Below are positions 23,299-31,690 of a DNA stretch of 64,000 bases, piece after piece. Origin of the DNA: Streptomyces sp. TLI_105. Lineage in GTDB: Bacteria > Actinomycetota > Actinomycetes > Streptomycetales > Streptomycetaceae. The translations under genes and the position numbers were made by a program. The notes under the pieces are model-generated. The model did no database searches, was not told where the DNA came from, and saw only the letters and a program-made list of their open reading frames with translations. How positions within the stretch are numbered: position 1 is the stretch's first letter; each line of letters begins with the position of its first letter. The stretch covers positions 4,818,501 through 4,882,500 of the forward strand of contig NZ_FNSM01000001.1 in assembly GCF_900105415.1 (NCBI RefSeq), read 5' to 3'.

Positions 23299-24666
23299 TT
23301 GAGCAGCAGCGCGGCACCGTCGCCGTCCCACGGCGACCACGACGAGCACGACCACGGGCACGGCCCCGCGGACCCCTGCGCGGGCCCGGCCCGCGGCCTG
23401 TGGTCGGTGGACGAGCACCTCGCCGACATCCTCGCGACGGTCGCCCCGCTCGAACCGATCGAGCTGCAACTCCTCGACGCCCAGGGCTGCGTCCTCGTCG
23501 AGGACGTCACGGTGCCGGTCGCACTGCCCCCCTTCGACAACAGCTCCATGGACGGGTACGCGGTCCGGGTCGCCGATGTCACCGGTGCCACCGAGGAGTT
23601 CCCCGCCGTCCTCACCGTCATCGGCGACGTCGCCGCGGGCGCCGGCGGCCTGCCGGAGGTCGGCCCCGGCCAGGCCGCCCGGATCATGACCGGCGCCCCG
23701 CTGCCGCCCGGCGCCGAGGCCGTCGTCCCCGTCGAGTGGACCGACGGCGGCACGGGCGGAGGCGCGGCCACCGGCATGACCGCCGCGAGCACCGCCCCCG
23801 AGGGAGCCGGCGGAGAGGTCAGGGTCCACCGGGCCGCCGAGGCCGGCGCCCACGTCCGCAGGGCGGGCAGCGACGTACGGGCCGGGGAGCTCGCCCTGGA
23901 GGCGGGCACGGTCCTCGGGCCGCCGCAGATCGGCCTGCTCGCCGCGATCGGCCGGGGCACCGTGAAGGTCCGCCCCCGCCCCCGGGTCGTCGTCCTCTCC
24001 ACCGGCAGCGAGCTCGTCCAGCCCGGCGAGCCGCTGGGCGAGGGCCAGATCCACGACTCCAACAGCTTCGCGCTCGCCGCCGCAGCGCGGGACGCCGGCG
24101 CCCTGGCCTACCGGGTGGGTGCCGTCGCCGACGACGCGGAGTCGCTGCGCGCCACCATCGAGGACCAGCTCATCCGGGCCGACCTGATCGTGACCACCGG
24201 CGGGGTGAGCGTCGGCGCGTACGACGTGGTGAAGGAGGCGCTGACCGCCGACGGGCAGGTCGACTTCCGCAAGCTGGCCATGCAGCCGGGCAAGCCGCAG
24301 GGCTTCGGCGCGATCGGCGCCGAACAGATCCCGCTGCTCGCCCTCCCGGGGAACCCGGTCTCGTCGTACGTCTCCTTCGAGCTGTTCGTGCGCCCCGCGA
24401 TCCGCGCGCTGATGGGCGTCGAGGACCTGCACCGGCCCACGGTGCGGGCGGTGCTCGACGCGGAGAAGGCCCTGTCGTCCCCGGCCGGCCGCCGCCAGTT
24501 CCTGCGCGGCACGTACGACCGGGAGGCGGGCACCGTCACACCCGTGGGCGGTGCCGGTTCCCACCTGATCGCGGCCCTCGCGCACGCGGACTGCCTGCTC
24601 GTGGTCCCGGAGGAGACGGAGAGCGTGGAGCCGGGCACCGAGCTGGAAGTGGTCCTCCTCGGCTGA
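23299..24666 (+). CDS. glp: Gephyrin-like molybdotransferase Glp (MoeA family)
   Basis: A 455-residue MoeA-type protein that in the classic pathway inserts molybdenum into adenylylated molybdopterin. The domains are visible in order: an N-terminal MoeA domain with [18 protein letters not shown], a MogA-like middle domain with [25 protein letters not shown] and [42 protein letters not shown], and a C-terminal beta domain. In Corynebacterium a homologue named Glp binds FtsZ and works with the membrane receptor GlpR. The sepX/glpR homologue lies four genes downstream here, so this copy is probably the division-linked form. A His/Asp-rich N-terminus ([12 protein letters not shown]) may bind metal. 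The start is TTG at 23299, about ten bases after GAGGAG. Confidence 0.9.
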   Translation: MSSSAAPSPSHGDHDEHDHGHGPADPCAGPARGLWSVDEHLADILATVAPLEPIELQLLDAQGCVLVEDVTVPVALPPFDNSSMDGYAVRVADVTGATEEFPAVLTVIGDVAAGAGGLPEVGPGQAARIMTGAPLPPGAEAVVPVEWTDGGTGGGAATGMTAASTAPEGAGGEVRVHRAAEAGAHVRRAGSDVRAGELALEAGTVLGPPQIGLLAAIGRGTVKVRPRPRVVVLSTGSELVQPGEPLGEGQIHDSNSFALAAAARDAGALAYRVGAVADDAESLRATIEDQLIRADLIVTTGGVSVGAYDVVKEALTADGQVDFRKLAMQPGKPQGFGAIGAEQIPLLALPGNPVSSYVSFELFVRPAIRALMGVEDLHRPTVRAVLDAEKALSSPAGRRQFLRGTYDREAGTVTPVGGAGSHLIAALAHADCLLVVPEETESVEPGTELEVVLLG

Positions 24667-24725
24667 GGGGGCGACGCTGGGGGTACGGTGTCGTCCTTCA
24701 CACAGCGACCGGGAGTGTCACGGCC

Positions 24726-25211
24726 ATGAGCACGCAGCAAGGTCTCACCCACATCGACGAGGCGGGCGCGGCCCGCATGGTCGACGTATCGGCGAAGGAC
24801 GTCACGTCCCGCACCGCCCGCGCCAGCGGCCGGGTCCTCGTCTCGCCGCGCGTGATCGAGCTGCTGCGCGGCGAGGGCGTTCCGAAGGGCGACGCGCTCG
24901 CCACCGCCCGCATCGCCGGGATCATGGGCGCCAAGAAGACCCCGGACCTCATCCCGCTCTGCCACCCGCTGGCCGTCTCGGGCGTCACGCTGGACCTGGC
25001 GGTCACGGACGAGGCCGTCGAGATCCTGGCGACGGTGAAGACCACGGACCGCACGGGCGTCGAGATGGAGGCCCTCACGGCGGTCTCGGTGGCGGCCCTG
25101 ACCGTCGTCGACATGATCAAGGCGGTCGACAAGGGCGCGGTCATCTCCGACGTACGGGTGGAGGAGAAGACGGGCGGCAAGTCGGGCCACTGGACGAGGG
25201 CCGAGGCGTGA
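24726..25211 (+). CDS. moaC: Cyclic pyranopterin monophosphate synthase MoaC
   Basis: A 161-residue MoaC, which with MoaA turns GTP into cyclic pyranopterin monophosphate, the first stable Moco precursor. Typical sequence: [49 protein letters not shown] and [30 protein letters not shown] [12 protein letters not shown], with the catalytic Lys and Asp region present. It sits 59 bases after glp and its stop overlaps the mogA GTG. MoaA and the MPT synthase genes are not in the window. Confidence 0.96.
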   Translation: MSTQQGLTHIDEAGAARMVDVSAKDVTSRTARASGRVLVSPRVIELLRGEGVPKGDALATARIAGIMGAKKTPDLIPLCHPLAVSGVTLDLAVTDEAVEILATVKTTDRTGVEMEALTAVSVAALTVVDMIKAVDKGAVISDVRVEEKTGGKSGHWTRAEA

Positions 25212-25774
25212 CGCGCGCGGGCCGGGTGGCCGGGGCGCACGAGCACGAGCACGAGGAGCCGTCCGGCGGGCCCGAGGAGGTCCCCGCGGCGGCCTACCGC
25301 GCGCTGGTCGTCACCGCCTCCAACCGGGCGTCGGCCGGGGTGTACGAGGACAAGGGCGGTCCGCTGATCGCCGAGGGCCTGACCCGGATGCGCTTCGCCG
25401 TGGACGGCCCGCAGGTCGTCCCGGACGGGGCGCCGGTGGAGGCGGCCCTGCGCGCCGGGGTCGCCGCCGGGTACGACGTGATCGTCACCACCGGCGGCAC
25501 GGGCATCTCGCCCACCGACGAGACCCCGGAGGCGACCCGTCGGGTCCTGGAGCGGGAGATCCCGGGCATCCCGGAGGCGATCCGCGCGTACGGCCGCGAG
25601 AAGGTCCCGACGGCGGCGCTCTCGCGCGGTCTGGCCGGGGTCGCGGGCGGCACGCTGATCGTGAACCTGCCGGGGTCCCCGGGCGGGGTGCGCGACGGGC
25701 TCGCCGTCCTGGAGCCGCTCCTGCGCCATGCCGTCGACCAGATCCGCGGCGGCGACCACCCGAGAACGTCGTGA
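25208..25774 (+). CDS. mogA: MogA/MoaB family molybdopterin adenylyltransferase
   Basis: A 188-residue protein that adenylylates molybdopterin before metal insertion. The conserved fold shows [35 protein letters not shown] and [27 protein letters not shown]. The GTG at 25208 overlaps the moaC TGA (GTGA), and the stop overlaps the next gene's GTG, so the three are translationally coupled. The N-terminus again carries a His/Glu stretch (AHEHEHEEP), echoing Glp. MogA versus MoaB naming cannot be decided by eye. Confidence 0.92.
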   Translation: MTRAGRVAGAHEHEHEEPSGGPEEVPAAAYRALVVTASNRASAGVYEDKGGPLIAEGLTRMRFAVDGPQVVPDGAPVEAALRAGVAAGYDVIVTTGGTGISPTDETPEATRRVLEREIPGIPEAIRAYGREKVPTAALSRGLAGVAGGTLIVNLPGSPGGVRDGLAVLEPLLRHAVDQIRGGDHPRTS

Positions 25775-26382
25775 TCCCGTCCTGGCCGGTGGTCCTCGTC
25801 GACGGCGAGGTGCTGCTCCGACCGATAAGGATGCGCGACCAGGCGGCCTGGCGCGAGGTGAACCGGCGCAACCGCGAGTGGCTGCGGCCCTGGGAGGCGA
25901 CGGTTCCGCCGGCGCCTCCGGGCGCTCCGGTCGCGCAGCGGCCCACGTTCCGTCAGATGGTGCGCCACCTGCGGTCGGAGGCGAACGCCGGCCGGATGCT
26001 GCCGTTCGTGATCGAGTACCGGGGGCGGCTCGTCGGCCAGTTGACGGTGGCCGGGATCACCTGGGGCTCGATGTGCTCGGGGCACGTGGGGTACTGGGTG
26101 GACAGCGAGGTGGCCGGGCGCGGGGTGATGCCGACGGCGGTCGCGCTCGCCGTCGACCACTGCTTCCGGGTGGTCGGGCTGCACCGCATGGAGGTGTGCA
26201 TCCGCCCGGAGAACGGGCCCTCGCGCCGGGTGGTGGAGAAGCTCGGTTTCCGCGAGGAGGGCCTGCGGCCCCGTTATCTCCACATCGACGGCGCGTGGCG
26301 GGACCATCTGGTGTTCGCGCTGACGGCGGAGGAGGTGCCGGAGGGGCTCTTGAGGCGCTGGCACCACGCAAGAATGCAATAA
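25771..26382 (+). CDS. GNAT acetyltransferase, RimJ/RimL-like
   Basis: A 203-residue acetyltransferase. The start [41 protein letters not shown] and the AcCoA-binding region (GYWVDSEVAGRGVMPTAVALAVDH, ENGPSRRVVEKLGFREEGLRPRY) are typical of ribosomal-protein N-acetyltransferase relatives. It is coupled to mogA by a GTGA overlap. A gene of this type sits between the Moco genes and sepX in related genomes as far as I recall, but its substrate is not known. Confidence 0.88.
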   Translation: MIPSWPVVLVDGEVLLRPIRMRDQAAWREVNRRNREWLRPWEATVPPAPPGAPVAQRPTFRQMVRHLRSEANAGRMLPFVIEYRGRLVGQLTVAGITWGSMCSGHVGYWVDSEVAGRGVMPTAVALAVDHCFRVVGLHRMEVCIRPENGPSRRVVEKLGFREEGLRPRYLHIDGAWRDHLVFALTAEEVPEGLLRRWHHARMQ

Positions 26383-26505
26383 GTGTTCGAATTTAATCGC
26401 CAGTTGGCATCAATCGATCTGAACAATCACAAAAAAGTTCAGTGATATCAGCCAGATCGTGCGACACACCGGGCCAATTGGCCGATGCGTGTTACGGAAC
26501 CCCTC

Positions 26506-26518
26506 TACCGTGTGAGGC
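26506..26518 (+). promoter_or_regulatory. -10-like element placing sepX as a leaderless start
   Basis: TACCGT at 26506-26511 is followed by seven bases and the GTG at 26519, with no Shine-Dalgarno. The upstream 120 bases are AT-rich for this genome. This suggests that sepX has its own promoter in addition to any read-through from mogA. Confidence 0.5.
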
Positions 26519-27553
26519 GTGAGCAGCAGCGGCCTCATCTACGCAGTCATCGTCGGGGCCTGGGCCGCCTACTTGGTGCCGATGTGGCTCCGCAGGCAGG
26601 ACGAGCTGAACGAAGCCCGTCCGACGGAACGCTTCAGCACCGCCATCCGGCTGCTTTCCGGACGGGCGGGCATGGAGCGCCGGTACGCCAAGGAGCTCAA
26701 GGAGCGGGACCGTACGGCGGAGGGACCGACGCCCGACGTGGACCCGGACGCGGAGACCGAGCATCTGAGCTCGGTCGACGTCCGGGCCTTCTCCGCGCCC
26801 GCGGCCAGGACGGAGGCGCGCCTGGAACTCCCGGAACCCGACCCGGAACCGGCGCCCGGCCCCGCACCGGCCCGGCCCGCCCCGGGCGCCGCCGAGCGCG
26901 CCCGCCGCGGCAAGGTCCTCGCCCGGCGCCGCCGGACCACGACGCTCCTCTTCGCCGCCTTCACCCTCGGCGCGGTCGTCGCGGCCGTCGGCGGCGTCGC
27001 CTTCCTGTGGGCCCCGGCGTTCCCCGCGCTGCTCCTCAGCGCGTACATCGTGCACCTGCGGGTCCAGGAGCGGCGGCGCTTCGTGTACGTGATGGACCGG
27101 CGCCGCGCCGAAGCGGCCGCCGCCCGACTGCGCGAGAGCCGCCGCCCGGCCCCGACCCCGGAGCCGGAGGCCGACCCGGCCCCGGTGGCCCCGTCGGTCT
27201 CCCCGCAGGAGGCGGACCGGCGCGCCCTGGTCGAACAGACCGACCACGCGGAGTGGGTGGACCAGCAGCGCGAGCGCGGCCCGGCCCGCGGCGACAGCTG
27301 GGAGCCGGTCCCGGTGCCGCTCCCCACGTACGTCACCGCCCCGGTCGCCCCGCGCGCCACGAGCGGCATCGACATCACGGACCCGGAGACCTGGAGCGCG
27401 GCCCGCTCCTCCACGGCGGCCGACCCGACCCCCGCCCCGTCCCCGGCGCCCCGCCAGCGCACCGCCCAGCCCCGCCGCGGCCGTGACCACGGCCGCACCC
27501 CGCTCTTCGACCAGTACGCCGACGACGACCGCCCCCGAGCGGCCAACGAATGA
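26519..27553 (+). CDS. sepX: Divisome membrane protein SepX/GlpR
   Basis: A 344-residue protein with an N-terminal helix (GLIYAVIVGAWAAYLVPMWL), a cytoplasmic acidic/Pro-rich region (residues 60-130), two further helices around TTTLLFAAFTLGAVVAAVGGVAFLWAPAFPALLLSAYIVHL, and a long charged disordered tail. The beginning (MSSSGLIYAVIVGAWAAYLVPMWLRRQDELNE) is how I recognise SepX, needed for hyphal septation in S. venezuelae and equivalent to GlpR, the membrane receptor of Glp in Corynebacterium. Its location just after glp-moaC-mogA supports that partnership. The start is GTG at 26519, matching the homology and the -10 spacing. The gene is followed by tRNA-Ala. Confidence 0.88.
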   Translation: MSSSGLIYAVIVGAWAAYLVPMWLRRQDELNEARPTERFSTAIRLLSGRAGMERRYAKELKERDRTAEGPTPDVDPDAETEHLSSVDVRAFSAPAARTEARLELPEPDPEPAPGPAPARPAPGAAERARRGKVLARRRRTTTLLFAAFTLGAVVAAVGGVAFLWAPAFPALLLSAYIVHLRVQERRRFVYVMDRRRAEAAAARLRESRRPAPTPEPEADPAPVAPSVSPQEADRRALVEQTDHAEWVDQQRERGPARGDSWEPVPVPLPTYVTAPVAPRATSGIDITDPETWSAARSSTAADPTPAPSPAPRQRTAQPRRGRDHGRTPLFDQYADDDRPRAANE

Positions 27554-27648
27554 CCCCGGCCGGGGGCCCGTGACGACCCCCGGCTGACCTGGGGCGGAAG
27601 CGATTTTTGTTCTTCCCGATCGGGATGCTAATGTTTCACACGTCGCAA

Positions 27649-27722
27649 GGGCCTGTGGCGCAGTCTGGTAGCGCACCTCGTTCGCATCGAGGGGGTCTGG
27701 GGTTCAAATCCCCACAGGTCCA
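27649..27722 (+). tRNA. tRNA-Ala (anticodon CGC)
   Basis: A complete cloverleaf of 74 bases: acceptor GGGCCTG/CAGGTCC, D stem GCGC, anticodon stem CCTCG/CGAGG with loop TTCGCAT, and T arm TGGGG-TTCAAAT-CCCCA. The anticodon is CGC, reading GCG. Position 3 pairs with position 70 as G-T(U), the classic alanine identity element. CCA is not encoded. Confidence 0.97.
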
Positions 27723-27732
27723 CAGACACGGG

Positions 27733-27764
27733 AATCCCGTCCGATCGCAAGATCGGGCGGGATT
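27733..27764 (+). terminator. Terminator of tRNA-Ala
   Basis: AATCCCGTCCGATC pairs with GATCGGGCGGGATT around a GCAA tetraloop (one G-T pair) and is followed by TCTGCTGTT. It begins 10 bases after the tRNA. Confidence 0.9.
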
Positions 27765-27825
27765 TCTGCTGTTCCGGGGTACGGTGCGCCGGCCCGCGCC
27801 TGTTGAGCGCGGGTCAGCGGCGGCC

Positions 27826-28305
27826 TCAGGCCAGGGGCTTCGCGAAGCAGCGGCTGGTGGGGTAGTCGCGGTAGTGGCCGAACTTGGCGCAGGGTTCGTA
27901 GCCGCTGGAGGTGTAGAGGGCGATGGCCTCCGGCTGGGCGGTGCCCGTCTCGAGGACCATGCGGACGCGGCCGGCGGCGCGGGCGTCGGCTTCCAGGGCC
28001 GCGAGGATGCGGCGGGCCAGGCCCAGGCCGCGGGCCTCGGGTATCACGTACATGCGCTTGAGCTCGGCGTCGCCGTCCGCGTAGCCGTGGTCGTTCGCGT
28101 CCTGGGTGCGCCAGCCGCCCGTGGCGACCGGTCGGCCCTCGGGGTCGTACGCCAGGAGGTAGAGGCCGTGGGGCGGGAGGAACATGTCGGCGTCCAGCGG
28201 TGTGGCGTCGCCCTCGTCGCCGTAGCGGACGGCGTACTCGGCCTGCACCGCGGCGTCGAGTTCGACGGCGTCGGGGTGGTCATAGGGCGTGGGCCGGATG
28301 TTCAT
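27826..28305 (-). CDS. GNAT family N-acetyltransferase
   Basis: A 159-residue GNAT. The acetyl-CoA motif region is LKRMYVIPEARGLGLARRILAALEADARAAG, followed by MVLETGTAQPEAIALYTSSGYEPCAKFGHYRDYPTSRCFAKPL, a layout seen in small-molecule or aminoglycoside-like acetyltransferases. The substrate is unknown. It is divergent from exonuclease III across 50 bases, so the two promoters overlap. The start at 28305 is the first good one and preserves the NIRPTPYDHPD N-terminus. Confidence 0.87.
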   Translation of the reverse strand: MNIRPTPYDHPDAVELDAAVQAEYAVRYGDEGDATPLDADMFLPPHGLYLLAYDPEGRPVATGGWRTQDANDHGYADGDAELKRMYVIPEARGLGLARRILAALEADARAAGRVRMVLETGTAQPEAIALYTSSGYEPCAKFGHYRDYPTSRCFAKPLA

Positions 28306-28355
28306 ACAATGGATCGTACATGTGTGCGATCTCTGGGTGTCGGTATTCTCCCGGG

Positions 28356-29159
28356 ATGCTCACCGTGACCTCCGTGAATGTCAATGGTCTCCGCGCCGCC
28401 GCCAAGAAGGGCTTCGTCGAGTGGCTGGCCGGCACCTCCGCCGACGCCGTCTGCCTCCAGGAGGTGCGCGCCGAGGAGGCGCAGCTGCCCGCCGAGGTGC
28501 GGACGCCCGAGGGCTGGTTCACCGTCCACGCCCCCGCCGCCGCCAAGGGCCGCGCCGGCGTCTCCCTCTACACGCGCCGCGAGCCCGACGCCGTGCGCAT
28601 CGGCTTCGGGTCCGCCGAGTTCGACTCCAGCGGCCGGTACGTCGAGGCCGACCTGCCCGGCGTGACCGTCGCCAGCCTCTACCTGCCCTCCGGCGAGGTC
28701 GGCACCGACCGCCAGGACGAGAAGTACCGCTTCATGGGCGAGTTCCTGCCGTACCTGAAGGAGCTCAGGACCCGCGCCGCCGCCGACGGGCGCGAGGTGG
28801 TCGTCTGCGGCGACTGGAACATCGCCCACCGCGAGGCCGACCTCAAGAACTGGAGGGCCAACAAGAAGAACGCCGGGTTCCTCCCCGAGGAGCGCGAGTG
28901 GCTGAACCGGGTCCTCGACGAGGGCGACGGGGGCTACGTGGACGTCGTACGGGAGCTGCATCCCGAGCAGGAGGGGCCCTACTCCTGGTGGTCCTACCGC
29001 GGGCGCGCCTTCGACAACGACAGCGGCTGGCGCATCGACTACCAGATCGCCACCCCCGGACTCGCCGCCAAGGCCGTCAAGGCCCACGTCGAGCGGGCCG
29101 CGACCCATGGCGAGCGGTGGAGTGATCACGCGCCCGTGACCGCCGTCTACGAGCTGTAG
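28356..29159 (+). CDS. xth: Exodeoxyribonuclease III (AP endonuclease family)
   Basis: A 267-residue Xth-type nuclease acting in base-excision repair on abasic sites and 3' ends. Motifs: VTSVNVNGLRAAAKKGFVEWL, CLQEVRAEEAQ (metal-binding Glu), CGDWNIAHREADLKNW (catalytic Asp/Asn), WRIDYQIATP and ERWSDHAPVTAVYEL (Asp-His at the end). The ATG at 28356 has TATTCT six bases upstream, a leaderless pattern. A strong hairpin follows the stop. Confidence 0.94.
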   Translation: MLTVTSVNVNGLRAAAKKGFVEWLAGTSADAVCLQEVRAEEAQLPAEVRTPEGWFTVHAPAAAKGRAGVSLYTRREPDAVRIGFGSAEFDSSGRYVEADLPGVTVASLYLPSGEVGTDRQDEKYRFMGEFLPYLKELRTRAAADGREVVVCGDWNIAHREADLKNWRANKKNAGFLPEEREWLNRVLDEGDGGYVDVVRELHPEQEGPYSWWSYRGRAFDNDSGWRIDYQIATPGLAAKAVKAHVERAATHGERWSDHAPVTAVYEL

Positions 29160-29173
29160 GGAGATTCCGTCGA

Positions 29174-29193
29174 TCCCCGCGGTGCCGCGGGGA
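29174..29193 (+). terminator. Hairpin after exonuclease III
   Basis: TCCCCGCGG and CCGCGGGGA (29174-29182 and 29185-29193) form a perfect GC stem with a minimal loop, 14 bases after the stop. No T tract follows, which is common in this GC-rich group. Confidence 0.65.
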
Positions 29194-29311
29194 CGGCGGG
29201 AGCGCGCGCATCCGTGATGCCGCCGTTCGTCGACGGGCTCGATGTGTGCCGCGGGCGGTTCGGAGCGCGAGAACGCGGCACCGAGGGGCGCGGGCTCCGG
29301 CGGCGGGCGGC

Positions 29312-30034
29312 TCAGGGGGTCTCGCGCAGGTGTCGGTCGAGCGCCATCGACAGCTCGGCCTCCACCACGCTCTTGGCGAGCGGGCGCAGCCTGCCCAGGT
29401 CGTCCTCGGCCGTGTGGGCGCGCAGGAGTTCGGTGAAGAGCGCGGCGAGGGCGTCGGCGTGCTCGCGGACGCGGGCGCCCGCCTTGAGGACCTCGGCGAG
29501 CGGGACGCCCTCCCGGACCAGGGCGGCGGAGACGTCGAGCAGTCGGCGGCTGATGTGGATGATCTCCTCGCCGTCGGTGACGAGGTAGCCGAGGTCGAGC
29601 GCGGCGGCGAGGTTCTCGGCGGTGACCTCGCCGGCGAAGTGGTCGGCGAGCTCCTCGGGGGTGAGGCGGACCGGCTCCTCCTCGGAGGGGGCGGGGAGGG
29701 CGAGGACCTCGCGGACGCCCCGGCCGCTCTCGAAGGCGGTGGTGAGGTCGGCGATGCCGTTGAGGGTGTGGCCGCGCTCCAGGAGGGCGGCGATGGTGCG
29801 CAGTCGGGCCAGGTGGTTGTCGTCGTACCAGGCGATCCGGCCCTCGCGGCGGGGCGGCGGGATCAGTCCGCGCTCGCGGTAGAAGCGCAGGGTCCGCACG
29901 GTGATGCCGGCGGCGGCGGCGAGCTCGTCCATGCGGTACTCGCGGGGCGCGGGTGCGCCGTCGCCCGCGCCGCCGTTCGCCGGCTCGTGCGGGTCGTCCT
30001 GTGCGCCCGTCTCGGGACGTGATCCTTCTGCCAC
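29312..30034 (-). CDS. MerR family transcriptional regulator
   Basis: A 240-residue regulator with an N-terminal MerR winged helix at residues 33-100 (YRMDELAAAAGITVRTLRFYRERGLIPPPRREGRIAWYDDNHLARLRTIAALLERGHTLNGI). A long C-terminal effector-type region follows, with no cysteines expected for metal sensing. It is divergent from the BVMO operon with 132 bases between starts, which contain two related inverted repeats, so it probably controls that operon in response to an organic ligand. The start at 30034 is GTG; the first 30 residues are Gly/Pro/Glu-rich and may be non-conserved. Confidence 0.88.
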   Translation of the reverse strand: MAEGSRPETGAQDDPHEPANGGAGDGAPAPREYRMDELAAAAGITVRTLRFYRERGLIPPPRREGRIAWYDDNHLARLRTIAALLERGHTLNGIADLTTAFESGRGVREVLALPAPSEEEPVRLTPEELADHFAGEVTAENLAAALDLGYLVTDGEEIIHISRRLLDVSAALVREGVPLAEVLKAGARVREHADALAALFTELLRAHTAEDDLGRLRPLAKSVVEAELSMALDRHLRETP

Positions 30035-30053
30035 AGCCGCAAGCCTATGTTGT

Positions 30054-30096
30054 ACCGCCGGTAACTTTCCCTCGTCGTACCCCTACCGCTCGGTAT
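30054..30096. promoter_or_regulatory. Two related inverted repeats between MerR gene and BVMO operon
   Basis: TACCG-C-CGGTA at 30054-30064 and TACCG-CT-CGGTA at 30085-30096 share the same half-site and lie about 31 bases (three helical turns) apart. They sit in the divergent promoter region and are candidate operators for the MerR protein. Confidence 0.6.
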
Positions 30097-30166
30097 GGAG
30101 CTGCTCTACAGTCCAACCGTGCCAGTGATTGCTGGCGGAATCTTGGCCGGGCGCACGGGAGGCGGC

Positions 30167-31690
30167 ATGGCGAAGCACGAGCACGTACGGGTGGCGGTGA
30201 TCGGATCGGGATTCGGCGGCATCGGAGCCGCCGTCCGGCTGCGCCGCGAGGGGATCACCGACTTCGTCGTCCTGGAGCGGGCCGACTCCGTGGGCGGCGC
30301 CTGGCGCGACAACAGCTACCCCGGCTGCGCCTGCGACGTCCCCTCCCACCTCTACTCCTTCTCCTTCGCGCCCAACCCGGACTGGCCCCGCACCTTCTCC
30401 GGGCAGCGCCACATCCGCGCCTACCTGGAGCACGTCACGGACACCTTCGGGATCCGTCCGCACCTCCGGCTGAACCACGAGATGCTGAAGGCGCGGTGGG
30501 ACGCGGAGACGCTGCGCTGGGAGATCGAGACCAGCGGCGGCACCTTCAGCGCCGAGGTCCTCGTCTCCGCCGCCGGACCGCTCTCCGACCCCCGGATCCC
30601 CGACATCCCGGGTCTCGCCGACTTCCCCGGCAAGGTCTTCCACTCGGCCCGCTGGGACCACGACTACGACCTCCGCGGCAAGCGCGTCGCCATGGTCGGC
30701 ACCGGCGCCTCCGCCATCCAGATCGTGCCCGAGATCCAGCGCGAGGTCGGGAGGCTCACCCTCTTCCAGCGCACGCCCCCGTGGGTCATGCCCCGCATGG
30801 ACCGCGCGATCAGCGGCGCCGAGCGCTGGCTGCACCGGACGCTCCCCGCCACGGCGACCCTGCGCCGGGGCATCCTCTGGGGCATCCGCGAGCTCCAGGT
30901 CGGCGCCTTCACCAAGCATCCGGGCGAGCTGGGACTGGTCGAGAAGCTCGCCAAGGCCAACATCGCCCGGTCAATCAAGGACCCGGAGCTGCGGGCCAGG
31001 CTGACCCCCTCGTACCGCATCGGCTGCAAGCGGATCCTGCTGTCCAACACGTACTACCCGGCGCTCGCCCGGCCCAACGTCGACGTCGTCGCCTCCGGCC
31101 TTCGCGAGGTCCGCGGCTCGACCGTGATCGCCGCCGACGGCACCGAGACCGAGGTCGACGCGATCGTCTTCGGCACGGGCTTCCACGTCACCGACATCCC
31201 GATCGCCGAGCGGGTCGTCGGCGCCGAGGGCCACACGCTGGCCGAGTCCTGGAAGGACGGGGTCCAGGTGCTGCGCGGGGCCACCGCGGGCGGCTTCCCC
31301 AACCTCATGATGATCATCGGGCCGAACACCGGCCTCGGGAACTCCTCCATGATCCTCATGATCGAGTCCCAGCTGAACTACATGGCCGACTACCTCCGCC
31401 AGCTCGACGTCCTCGGCGGCCGCGCCGCCCTCGCCGTCCGCCCCTCCGCCGTGAACGCCTGGAACCGCAAGGTCCAGGCCCGGATGGAGCGGACCGTGTG
31501 GAAGGCCGGCGGCTGCGACAGCTGGTACCTCGACGCCAACGGCCGCAACACCACCCTGTGGCCGGGCACCACGGCCGAGTTCCGGCGCGAGACCCGACAG
31601 GTCGACCTCTCCGAGTACGAGGTGATCCGCGCCCCCCGGACCGCGCCCGCGGCCCTCCGTCCCTCGAAGAAGAAGGAGGCCGCCCAGTGA
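30167..31690 (+). CDS. Flavin-containing Baeyer-Villiger-type monooxygenase
   Basis: A 507-residue FAD/NADPH monooxygenase. The FAD Rossmann motif VAVIGSGFGGIGAAVRLRREG lies at residues 9-28. VGGAWRDNSYPGCACDVPSHLYSFSF is typical of the group. FPGKVFHSARWDHD matches the BVMO fingerprint FxGxxxHxxxW, and the NADP motif VAMVGTGASAIQIVPEI follows. It would insert oxygen into a ketone to give an ester or lactone. It starts at the ATG at 30167 with GGGAGG six bases upstream; a longer start at 30095 lacks this. It heads a three-gene operon with an alpha/beta hydrolase (overlapping GTGA) and an SDR. Confidence 0.9.
   Translation: MAKHEHVRVAVIGSGFGGIGAAVRLRREGITDFVVLERADSVGGAWRDNSYPGCACDVPSHLYSFSFAPNPDWPRTFSGQRHIRAYLEHVTDTFGIRPHLRLNHEMLKARWDAETLRWEIETSGGTFSAEVLVSAAGPLSDPRIPDIPGLADFPGKVFHSARWDHDYDLRGKRVAMVGTGASAIQIVPEIQREVGRLTLFQRTPPWVMPRMDRAISGAERWLHRTLPATATLRRGILWGIRELQVGAFTKHPGELGLVEKLAKANIARSIKDPELRARLTPSYRIGCKRILLSNTYYPALARPNVDVVASGLREVRGSTVIAADGTETEVDAIVFGTGFHVTDIPIAERVVGAEGHTLAESWKDGVQVLRGATAGGFPNLMMIIGPNTGLGNSSMILMIESQLNYMADYLRQLDVLGGRAALAVRPSAVNAWNRKVQARMERTVWKAGGCDSWYLDANGRNTTLWPGTTAEFRRETRQVDLSEYEVIRAPRTAPAALRPSKKKEAAQ

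Noticed and set aside
26419..26447. Possible pseudoknot upstream of sepX (CTGAAC/GTTCAG interleaved with ATCAC/GTGAT)
   Set aside because: The connecting loops would be one, six and zero bases, which is not feasible sterically. The 5-6 base matches are expected by chance in this AT-richer region.
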